Source of the DNA: Bifidobacteriaceae bacterium
GTDB lineage: Bacteria; Actinomycetota; Actinomycetes; Actinomycetales; WQXJ01
NCBI GenBank assembly: GCA_031265345.1
Contig: JAISCU010000468.1
Span: 1-5,062 of the forward strand
Direction: 5' to 3'
DNA length: 5,062 bases
Made by a program: the position numbers and the translations under genes. The notes under the pieces are model-generated. The model was given only the letters and a program-made list of their open reading frames with translations, was not told the DNA's origin and searched no databases. Of this stretch, positions 1 to 5,020 are shown in pieces. Positions within the stretch are counted from its first letter, which is position 1. Every line of letters starts with the position of its first letter.

Positions 1-1275
1 GCCCTGTTCTTGACCAACGGAGCGGTCTTCGCCAACCTCTTGCCGCGCCTGCCGGAGATCAAGTCCTGCCTGGAGCTCGGCAACTCCGCCTACGGGCTGG
101 CGGTGGCGGCGCTGCCGGCTGGGGCGATCCTGGCGGGGCTCGGCGCGGGAGCGCTGGTCCGGCGGTTCACCTCCGCCAGAGTAGCCGTGGCAGGCATGGT
201 CCTGGCGTCCTTGGGCGTGCTGGCGGCAGGGGTCGCCCCTTCGGTCTGGCTGCTGGTGGCCGCGCTGGTCCTGGCGGGCGCCGTCGACGCCATCACCGAC
301 GTCGCGCAGAACGCCCACGGCCTGCGCGTGCAACGCCGCTACGGCCGGTCGATCATCAATTCCTTCCACGCCCTGTGGTCGGTCGGCTCGACTATCGGCG
401 GCATCATGGCGGCGGCCGCGATCACGGCGGGGCTGCCGCTGGGTGTGCACCTGGGGTTGTCGGCGGTGATCTTCTCGACGGTGGCGGTGGTGGCGGGGCG
501 GTTCGCGTTGCCCGGCCCGGATCGACAGCAGGGCTCGGACCGTCCGGTGGACCCGGACCGTCCGGTGGGCCCGGACCCGACCGCTGGGCCTGCCGCCGAT
601 TCTCGCGACACTGCGGCGCCCGCAGCTCCGTCCGCGCCCGCGTCTTCACCTTCATCCGAATTCAACCAGGTGGACGATGCCGCATCCCCGGCGCCCAAGA
701 AACGCCGGCGCCTCAGGTGGTCGGTTTGGGCGGTCCTGTCGGCGTTGGTGGTGATTTCGGTGTCCGGGGCGGTGGTCGAGGAATCGGGCAATTCTTGGGC
801 GGCGCTGTACCTGTCGCAATCGTTGGCGGCACCGGCGCAGATCGCGGCCCTCGGGTTCATCGCCCTGGTCGGAGCGCAATTCGTGGGACGGTTGATTGGC
901 GACCGGTTGATCGACCGGTTCGGGCAGCGCGCGGTGGCGCGTTCCGGAGGGTTGATCGTGGCGGCTGGCATGGGCTTGGCGCTCGCCTTCCCGAGTCTGG
1001 TCGGCACCATCGTGGGTTTCGGGGCTGCCGGTTTTGGCGTCGCCACGCTGGTCCCCGCCGCGATGCACCAAGCTGACGAGCTTCCTGGCCTCAGGCCCGG
1101 AACCGGGCTCACGGTGGTGGCTTGGCTGATGCGGATCGGTTTCCTGGCCACGCCGCCGTTGGTCGGATTGATCTCCGACGTGGCGTCCTTGCGGGTAGGC
1201 CTGCTGATCATGCCCGCCGCGGGCGTGGCTGTGGTGGCCCTGGCCTCAGTGCTCCCGAAGCGCCGCCAGCGCTGA
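1..1275 (+). CDS. MFS transporter, MosC/YbjJ-like, 5' end cut off by the window
   Basis: This is an inner-membrane major facilitator superfamily permease; the substrate cannot be read from sequence. The frame is open from base 1 (Ala-Leu-Phe then the TTG at 10) and already lies in the first hydrophobic helix, so the true start is probably upstream of the window. Residues below are counted from the codon at 10. The segment NGAVFANLLPRLPEIK (3-18), the block around DVAQNAHGLRVQRRYGRS (97-114) followed by NSFHALWSVGSTIGG, and SWAALYLSQ (262-270) are typical of the MosC/YbjJ subgroup as I remember it. GRLIGDRLIDRFGQR (293-307) is the MFS loop motif between helices 8 and 9. About twelve hydrophobic segments are visible in two halves. 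Residues 167-236 form a long Pro/Ala/Asp/Ser-rich linker ending in KKRRRLR, where most members have a short loop. It ends at TGA 1273-1275, followed by a large gene-free gap. I am confident of the family and unsure of the cargo. Confidence 0.9.
   Translation, partial: ALFLTNGAVFANLLPRLPEIKSCLELGNSAYGLAVAALPAGAILAGLGAGALVRRFTSARVAVAGMVLASLGVLAAGVAPSVWLLVAALVLAGAVDAITDVAQNAHGLRVQRRYGRSIINSFHALWSVGSTIGGIMAAAAITAGLPLGVHLGLSAVIFSTVAVVAGRFALPGPDRQQGSDRPVDPDRPVGPDPTAGPAADSRDTAAPAAPSAPASSPSSEFNQVDDAASPAPKKRRRLRWSVWAVLSALVVISVSGAVVEESGNSWAALYLSQSLAAPAQIAALGFIALVGAQFVGRLIGDRLIDRFGQRAVARSGGLIVAAGMGLALAFPSLVGTIVGFGAAGFGVATLVPAAMHQADELPGLRPGTGLTVVAWLMRIGFLATPPLVGLISDVASLRVGLLIMPAAGVAVVALASVLPKRRQR
536..578 (+). 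repeat. 18-bp tandem repeat inside the MFS linker
   Basis: Two 18-bp units (536-553 and 554-571) differ at one base and are followed by a partial third copy (572-578). They are in frame and encode the repeated peptide DRPV(D/G)P in the loop between the two halves of the transporter. Because 18 is a multiple of three, the copy number could change without breaking the gene. This looks like slippage-generated linker growth. Confidence 0.75.
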
Positions 1276-1353
1276 CCGATTGGGCGAGATCCAACCGCCT
1301 CGAACCGCACGGCGCGCGCGCGAACCCCGACGGGTACGTTCCCCGAAACTGCC

Positions 1354-1404
1354 GAGAACCGTTCTCAACAGCATTGGGGACAGACCCCATTTCGGTCGGG
1401 TTCT
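1354..1404. repeat. REP-like nested hairpin element
   Basis: Three nested or adjacent inverted repeats are visible. GAGAAC-C-GTTCTC (1354-1366) is a near-perfect palindrome with a one-base centre. TGGGG-ACAGA-CCCCA (1375-1389) is a 5-bp stem with a 5-nt loop. AGAACC at 1355-1360 can also pair with GGTTCT at 1399-1404, enclosing the middle hairpin. The core TTGGGGACAGACCCCA resembles, from memory, a dispersed palindrome found in many bacterial genomes near REP-associated (RAYT) transposases; no such transposase is in this window. It lies 79 bp past the MFS stop, so it could also serve as a transcript-end structure or an operator. Confidence 0.45.
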
Positions 1405-1454
1405 GGAGGCAACGCGGTGGGACGGGAGACTCCCATTCGCTGGTGCTCTGTCGC

Positions 1455-1490
1455 GGCGGGCCTCGCGGTTGGCTGCCCGCCAGGCGAGGC
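1455..1490. other. Two mutually exclusive GC-rich hairpins
   Basis: GGCGGGC (1455-1461) pairs perfectly with GCCCGCC (1475-1481) across a 13-nt loop. GCCTCGC (1460-1466) pairs perfectly with GCGAGGC (1484-1490) across a 17-nt loop. The two 7-bp stems share bases 1460-1461 and their arms interleave, so only one can form at a time (or a pseudoknot-like fold). There is no U-tract. It could be a factor-assisted terminator for the upstream gene, a switchable RNA structure, or chance in GC-rich DNA. Confidence 0.3.
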
Positions 1491-1500
1491 GCGCCCGCGC

Positions 1501-1624
1501 CTAGTCCGTCGATCCGCGCCCGGTTGTCCATCGAGTCCTCTGCTCCGGGCGCTCCGATCCATCGAGTCCGCTGTTTCCCATCCCATTGCTCATCGAGTCC
1601 GCTGTTTTGTACTGGTTCATTTCG
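1501..1624 (+). repeat. 31-bp-period tandem repeat array, left arm
   Basis: Four consecutive units start at 1501, 1532, 1563 and 1594, exactly 31 bp apart. The best copies read CATCGAGTCCGCTGTTT (from 1560 and from 1591). The 1532 unit is diverged (CCATCGAGTCCTCTG) and the 1501 unit is the weakest (CTAGTCCGT). About 18 bases are conserved per unit and the remaining 13 or so vary. The consensus is the reverse complement of the array at 1669-1860. No coding function is likely because 31 is not a multiple of three. Confidence 0.75.
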
Positions 1625-1639
1625 CGTTTTGGCTGTTCA

Positions 1640-1654
1640 GCGCGTTGGACGCGC
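1640..1654. repeat. Palindrome between the inverted arrays
   Basis: GCGCGT (1640-1645) and ACGCGC (1649-1654) form a perfect 6-bp inverted repeat around TGG. It lies in the 44-bp gap between the two oppositely oriented arrays, close to but not exactly at their symmetry centre (about 1638.5). It could be the tip of a larger stem or a binding site, but its length alone is not significant in GC-rich DNA. Confidence 0.35.
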
Positions 1655-1668
1655 GACGGAGGACATGC

Positions 1669-1860
1669 AAAACCCCGGACTCGATGCCAAGGATCACGCA
1701 GAACAGCGGACTCGGCGAGTCCCAGGGGTCAAAACAGCGGGGTCGACGGACAACCGCATGGGGAACAGCGGACTCGGCGAGTCTCATCATGGAGAACGGC
1801 GGACTCGATGGGTCTGGGGACGCAAAACGGCGGAGTCGAACGGACGGACCGGAGCGCGCA
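1669..1860 (-). repeat. 31-bp-period tandem repeat array, right arm (inverted)
   Basis: Six units have cores starting at 1675, 1706, 1737, 1768, 1799 and 1830, each exactly 31 bp from the next. The core on the + strand is GCGGACTCG, usually preceded by GAACA or AAAAC(A/G) and followed by ATG or GCGAGTC. This is the reverse complement of the left-arm consensus. The copies at 1701-1721 and 1763-1783 are identical over 21 bases and lie two periods apart. Between cores the sequence varies. The last unit (GCGGAGTCG, 1830) is the edge, and the next position (1861) no longer matches. Confidence 0.8.
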
Positions 1861-2001
1861 GATTCCGGGAGACTGCGCCGACGGGCCCGGCAGCGACGCG
1901 GGCAGGCCGTCCCAACTATGGTTACGACAGGACATTAGGACAATATGCACGATGCCGCCCACGCGGTCGCTGCGGTCCGCTTTCCGATCCGCTGACCCTC
2001 G

Positions 2002-2063
2002 CGAGTGCCTGGAAATGCACGCCCGTGGCCATCGAGTGCCTGGAAATGCACGCCGCCTCGTAT
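2002..2063 (+). repeat. Two-copy 31-bp direct repeat
   Basis: Two units (2002-2032 and 2033-2063) are identical over their first 22 bases (CGAGTGCCTGGAAATGCACG plus CC) and then differ over the remaining 9. The spacing is exactly 31 bp, the same as in the arrays upstream. The second copy is preceded by CCAT, giving the CCATCGAGT box also seen in the left arm. A degenerate related unit (GGTCCGCTTTCC) may begin near 1972. Confidence 0.75.
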
Positions 2064-2103
2064 CAAACCAGTCGGCTGACCTGCGCGTTTGTCGAACGGA
2101 CCC

Positions 2104-2250
2104 GTGCGAATGTGGGCGGTCGATGGGCCGCAGGGTGCGAATGTGGGCGGTCGATGGGTCGCAGGGTGCAATTGTGGGCAGTGGATGAGTCGCGGGGAGA
2201 ACCGGGGGCCGGTCGACGGGTCGCGGGCGCAAATGCTGCGGACGGGTCGC
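2104..2250 (-). repeat. 31-bp-period tandem repeat array, third family
   Basis: Units start at 2104, 2135, 2166 and 2197, each exactly 31 bp long. The first two differ at one base; the third and fourth diverge progressively. A fifth, shortened copy (from 2228, about 5 bp lost) closes the array near 2250. The unit begins GTGCGAATGTGGGCGG and continues TCGATGGGTCGCAGG. Read on the minus strand it contains CCCATCGACCGCCC, so the CCATCGA box recurs while the rest differs from the upstream arrays. The gradient from near-identical to degraded copies suggests recent duplication at the left end. Confidence 0.8.
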
Positions 2251-2469
2251 AGAGGGCCGAGACGAGGTTCGCGGAATGGGCAGGGTCCGGCGCAGTCGGC
2301 ACCGAGCGCCGGGGCTAACGCCGGGCCGAGCGGCAGGGGGCACGGTCTCTTTGGCCGCCCAAGACTCGACCGGCGGAAACGACGTTGTGAGCCAAGGCCG
2401 TCCGCGCGGCATCGTCCAACTGGGAAGACGCCCCGCTGTCCAACTATTGGGACGGCGCGGGCTGATCGC

Positions 2470-2498
2470 TTGGCCAACCGATGACCCCAATTTACGGT
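2470..2498 (+). promoter_or_regulatory. Candidate promoter of the dicarboxylate transporter
   Basis: TTGGCC (2470-2475) is followed after 17 bp by TACGGT (2493-2498). These match the housekeeping -35 at four of six positions and the -10 at the key T, A and final T. A start near 2505 would give a leader of about 32 nt before the ATG at 2537. This is read by eye and unsupported by other data. Confidence 0.4.
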
Positions 2499-2536
2499 GA
2501 CCTTACCCAGTCATAGGTCGAGCAAGGGAGCGAATA

Positions 2537-4135
2537 ATGACAACGACCGAAACCCGGACCCCCGAACTCCTGCCCCAGGCGGACAGCGGCGGCGTCAAAC
2601 GGCGATACTTCGGGCTGACCGCGGGCGTGGTCCTGGCGGCGATAACCTATTTCGCCATACCGGCGGACGCGGCGCGGGTGGCCAGCGAGGCGGCGGGGCG
2701 GATGGACGATCCGTTCGCGGCCGGGCCGATCAAACTGGTGGCCGCGCTGACCGTGCTGATGGCGGTGTGGTGGATGACGGAGGCGATCCCGTTGGCGGCG
2801 ACCTCGCTCATCCCGATCGCGTTGTTCCCGGTGCTGAGCGTGACGGCGGATTTCGACATGGCGGGAGCGCCCTACGCGTCCGGCACCATCTTCCTGTTCA
2901 TGGGCGGGTTCATCCTGGCCCTGGCGATGCAGCGGTGGAACCTCCATAGACGAATGGCGCTGTTCGTGGTGGACCTGGTCGGGACCAAACCGACCCGGCT
3001 GATCGGCGGGTTCATGATCGCCACCGGGTTCATCACCATGTGGGTGTCCAACACCGCGACCGCCGTGATGATGCTGCCGTTGGGCGTGTCGATCCTCGGT
3101 CTGGTGGGCCAGATGGCGGGCACCGGAGCCGGCGGCAAGGGGTCCGGGAAGGCTTCCAGGGCGGCCGGGGCTGTCAGCCAAGTGGTGCAGACCAATTTCG
3201 GCACGGCGCTGATGCTGGGGATCGCCTACGCCTCGTCCATTGGGTCGCTGTCCACGCTGATCGGCACGCCGCCGAACACGGTGTTGCGGGGCTATATGTC
3301 CTCGACGTTCGGGATCGAGATCCCGTTCGGCAAATGGCTCCTGGCGGGCGCGCCGCTGTCGGTAGTGTTCTTGGTGTTCACCTGGTGGATGCTCACCCAC
3401 GTCCTGTTCAAGCCGGAGATCAAGGACATCCCCGGCGGGCGCGAGTTGATCAAGGCCGAACGGCGGGCGCTGGGGCCGTGGTCGGCTGGTGAGCGCTGGG
3501 TGGCCATCGTGTTCGCGTTGGCGGCGCTGTCCTGGATCTTCATCCCCACCGTGTTCGCTAGCTGGGGCGTCAAGGACGAGATGATCGCCATGGTCATGGC
3601 CGTGGTCCTGTTCCTGCTCCCGGCGGACCTCAAGAAGGGCGTCATGGTGATGGACTGGCACACCGCCAAGAACCTGCCCTGGGACGTGTTGTTGCTGTTC
3701 GGCGGCGGGTTGTCGCTGTCCGCCGCGATCACCTCGACTGGCCTGTCGCACTATGTGGGTGACCGCGCCTCCGGTCTGGGCGCGCTGCCCACGCCGCTGC
3801 TGGTGGTGGTGGTCACGGCCATGATCATCTTCATCACCGAGTTGACCTCCAACACCGCCACCGCGAACGTCTTCCTGCCGATCATGGGCGGCGTGGCCGT
3901 GGGGCTCGGGCTCGATCCGATGCTCTTGTGCGTCCCCGTGGCGCTGGCCGCGACCTGCGCCTTCATGCTGCCGGTCGCCACGCCCCCGAACGCGGTCGCC
4001 TACGGCTCGGGCTACGTCTCGATGGGCTCCATGATCAAGGGCGGGCTGTGGCTGAACCTGGCGGGGATCGTCCTGATAGTGGGCGCCATGTACGCGGCCT
4101 TCATCCCGCTGTTGAACATCACGCTGGGGCGGTAG
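2537..4135 (+). CDS. SLC13/DASS family sodium:dicarboxylate (anion) symporter
   Basis: This 532-residue inner-membrane protein belongs to the divalent anion:Na+ symporter family (SLC13, INDY/SdcS-like). It probably imports C4-dicarboxylates such as succinate, fumarate or malate with sodium; sulfate or citrate cannot be excluded. Both family SNT signatures are present, in MWVSNTATAVMMLP (SNT 171-173) and ELTSNTATANVFLP (SNT 438-440). Each is followed about 45-70 residues later by a proline-rich turn, GTPPNT (243-248) and ATPPNAVAYGSG (481-492). These paired repeats form the substrate and sodium sites in characterised members. Eleven or more hydrophobic segments are visible. A Gly/Lys/Ser-rich loop lies at 191-212. 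The start ATG is set by AAGGGAG (2524-2530), 6 nt upstream. No partner gene is adjacent, so it looks monocistronic, with candidate hairpins after the stop. Length and motifs are normal for the family and the gene appears intact. Confidence 0.95.
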   Translation: MTTTETRTPELLPQADSGGVKRRYFGLTAGVVLAAITYFAIPADAARVASEAAGRMDDPFAAGPIKLVAALTVLMAVWWMTEAIPLAATSLIPIALFPVLSVTADFDMAGAPYASGTIFLFMGGFILALAMQRWNLHRRMALFVVDLVGTKPTRLIGGFMIATGFITMWVSNTATAVMMLPLGVSILGLVGQMAGTGAGGKGSGKASRAAGAVSQVVQTNFGTALMLGIAYASSIGSLSTLIGTPPNTVLRGYMSSTFGIEIPFGKWLLAGAPLSVVFLVFTWWMLTHVLFKPEIKDIPGGRELIKAERRALGPWSAGERWVAIVFALAALSWIFIPTVFASWGVKDEMIAMVMAVVLFLLPADLKKGVMVMDWHTAKNLPWDVLLLFGGGLSLSAAITSTGLSHYVGDRASGLGALPTPLLVVVVTAMIIFITELTSNTATANVFLPIMGGVAVGLGLDPMLLCVPVALAATCAFMLPVATPPNAVAYGSGYVSMGSMIKGGLWLNLAGIVLIVGAMYAAFIPLLNITLGR

Positions 4136-4191
4136 CCGGTCTGTTTCGACCTGCCAACGGTGGACGATGCCGCTCAGTCGTCTGGGCGCGT

Positions 4192-4247
4192 CCAGCCCGG
4201 CCTCGCTTCGGGGTGGGGCTGGCCGCCGCTTCTGCGGGGTCGCGGCC
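4192..4247 (+). terminator. Candidate GC-rich terminator hairpins after the symporter
   Basis: CCAGCCC (4192-4198) and GGGCTGG (4216-4222) form a perfect 7-bp stem with a 17-nt loop. An overlapping second structure is GGCCGC (4221-4226) with GCGGCC (4242-4247), with CCGC-TTCT-GCGG (4226-4237) as an alternative. No U-tract follows, which is common among proposed actinobacterial terminators but makes the call weak. The position, 57 nt after the symporter stop and ahead of the vapBC operon, fits transcript termination. Confidence 0.35.
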
Positions 4248-4281
4248 GCGGCCCGTGCTGGCTTGGTCCACGGTTGATGGG

Positions 4282-4298
4282 TCATGCTTGAGGCATGA
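4282..4298. promoter_or_regulatory. Inverted repeat over the vapB start, candidate VapBC operator
   Basis: TCATGC (4282-4287) and GCATGA (4293-4298) form a perfect 6-bp inverted repeat around TTGAG, and the right arm contains the vapB start codon. VapB-VapC complexes generally repress their own operon by binding such repeats near the start. The only Shine-Dalgarno-like bases (GAGG, 4290-4293) end one base before the ATG, too close to work well, so the message may be leaderless. CATGCT (4283-4288) could then serve as the -10. Confidence 0.45.
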
Positions 4299-4546
4299 GA
4301 ACCACCCTGACCATTGATGACGACGTCCTGTCCGCGGCCAAGGAGCGGGCGCGGGCCGAGCATCGCACCATGGGAGAGGTCATCTCCGAAATGGCGCGTT
4401 CGGGCTTCGCGCGATCCGTGTCGAGCCCGGAGGCGAAGGCTCGCGATGAGCGGCTGGCCGAGTTGGGAATCCGGGTGTTGCCCAGCAGGGGCGGGATAGT
4501 CACCCAGGAACTGGTCAACGAGATCAGGGACGAACTCGGCATCTGA
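4295..4546 (+). CDS. vapB: VapB-type ribbon-helix-helix antitoxin
   Basis: This 83-residue protein is the labile antitoxin that should bind and block the PIN toxin encoded next door and repress the operon. Residues 1-37 read as a ribbon-helix-helix DNA-binding fold: strand RTTLTID (2-8), helix from DDVLSAAKERARAE (9-22), turn at RTMG, second helix EVISEMARSGF (28-38). The C-terminal part, with a Gly-rich turn and VTQELVNEIRDEL (69-81), resembles the toxin-binding tail of mycobacterial VapB proteins (pattern RGG-x-VT-x-ELVN). The start is well bounded because an in-frame TGA lies at 4289-4291, two codons upstream. The gene overlaps the toxin start by one base (TGATG), the usual translational coupling. 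Length is normal for the family. Confidence 0.9.
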   Translation: MRTTLTIDDDVLSAAKERARAEHRTMGEVISEMARSGFARSVSSPEAKARDERLAELGIRVLPSRGGIVTQELVNEIRDELGI

Positions 4547-4974
4547 TGGGGGCGCTGTTGGACGCGAGTGCCCTTCTGGCGCTGTTGGACCCGGACCATC
4601 CCAGGCACGACGACATGGCCCAGTGGTTCGATGGCCATTCGAAGCGAGGCTGGGCGACCTGCGCGATCACAGAGAATGGATACCTGCGGATCATCACGGC
4701 ACCGCGGTACGCCAATCCCGTGTCCATCGACGTCGCCGCAGATTCACTGCTGCAGACGCGAACGGCCCCGGACCACGAGTTCTGGCCATGTGACTTGTCG
4801 CTGTTCGACCGGCCCACCTATGACACGGATCGGATTCTCGGACCATCCCAGATCCCGGACATCTATTTGTTAGGGCTGGCCGTCGCCCACGGCGGGACCT
4901 TCGTGACACTGGATCGCCGAATCAGCCCCAATTCGGTGGTGGGCGCGACGGACCGGCATCTGAGTATCATCTGA
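4546..4974 (+). CDS. vapC: VapC-type PIN-domain ribonuclease toxin
   Basis: This 142-residue PIN-domain protein is predicted to be a Mg2+-dependent endoribonuclease; characterised VapC toxins cut tRNA or rRNA and halt translation, but the target here cannot be inferred. The acidic catalytic set appears complete: Asp6 in LLDASALLAL, Glu43 in ITENGYLRI, Asp105 in QIPDIYLLGLAVAHGG and Asp123 in FVTLDRRI. The order and spacing fit the mycobacterial PIN subgroup (TIGR00028-like, from memory). The ATG at 4546 overlaps the antitoxin stop by one base, and no strong separate ribosome binding site is seen, so its translation probably depends on vapB translation. It appears intact, so the pair is likely functional. 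The stop is TGA 4972-4974. Confidence 0.93.
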   Translation: MGALLDASALLALLDPDHPRHDDMAQWFDGHSKRGWATCAITENGYLRIITAPRYANPVSIDVAADSLLQTRTAPDHEFWPCDLSLFDRPTYDTDRILGPSQIPDIYLLGLAVAHGGTFVTLDRRISPNSVVGATDRHLSII

Positions 4975-4995
4975 TCCGGGGGCGGAGATTCGTTT

Positions 4996-5017
4996 CATAC
5001 TTGGGAACAGAGGTTCG
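4996..5017 (+). promoter_or_regulatory. Candidate LexA (SOS) box with a -10-like element
   Basis: GGAACAGAGGTTCG (5004-5017) matches nine of the ten fixed positions of the actinobacterial/Bacillus SOS box CGAAC-N4-GTTCG; only the first C is G. CATACT (4996-5001) just upstream could be a -10, which would place the box over the transcription start as expected for repression. The controlled gene would lie beyond the right edge. A single 14-bp match by eye is suggestive only. Confidence 0.4.
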
Positions 5018-5020
5018 CCC

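Larger units (their letters stand above)
1276..2536. other. 1.26 kb gene-free, repeat-rich intergenic region
   Basis: No credible gene lies between the MFS stop and the dicarboxylate transporter start. Several long open frames exist on both strands, but they overlap each other, their translations are Arg/Pro/Gly-rich with no recognisable fold, and they run through 31-bp repeats that change frame at each unit. The region holds REP-like hairpins (1354-1404), two competing GC-rich hairpins (1455-1490), two inverted 31-bp-period arrays (1501-1624 and 1669-1860) around a palindrome (1640-1654), a two-copy direct repeat (2002-2063) and another 31-bp array (2104-2227). A somewhat AT-richer patch at about 1915-1950 has no convincing promoter. 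Positions 2251-2460 show only GC-rich sequence with weak repeats, such as GTCCAACT at 2414 and 2438. No tRNA or rRNA is seen. Confidence 0.75.

Noticed and set aside
10..12. TTG at position 10 as the true MFS start
   Set aside because: The frame is open to base 1 and the TTG falls inside the first membrane helix, so the start is more likely upstream of the window.
1501..1860. Insertion sequence with long terminal inverted repeats
   Set aside because: There is no transposase between the arms, the gap is only 44 bp, the arms are internally tandem, and no flanking target duplication is evident.
1922..1947. Promoter in the AT-richer patch (TTACGA ... CAATAT)
   Set aside because: The spacing is only 13 bp and neither hexamer is a good match; no gene follows.
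1501..2250. CRISPR array
   Set aside because: The unit length is 31 bp, leaving only about 9-13 variable bases per unit, far below any known spacer length. Repeats also invert within the region and no cas genes are present.
1122..2318. Long open frame (398 codons, + strand) over the end of the MFS gene and the repeat region
   Set aside because: It overlaps the MFS gene out of frame, its product is Arg/Gly-rich without a recognisable domain, and the 31-bp repeats shift frame at every unit, so no repeated peptide is maintained.
1729..2490. Minus-strand open frame (253 codons) through the arrays
   Set aside because: It is low-complexity Pro/Arg/Ser sequence with no domain, in GC-rich DNA where stop codons are rare; other frames are equally open.
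2492..4363. Minus-strand open frame of 623 codons opposite the symporter and the start of vapB
   Set aside because: It is the antisense shadow of a clearly real SLC13 gene; its translation is His/Gln/Arg/Gly-rich and matches nothing recognisable.
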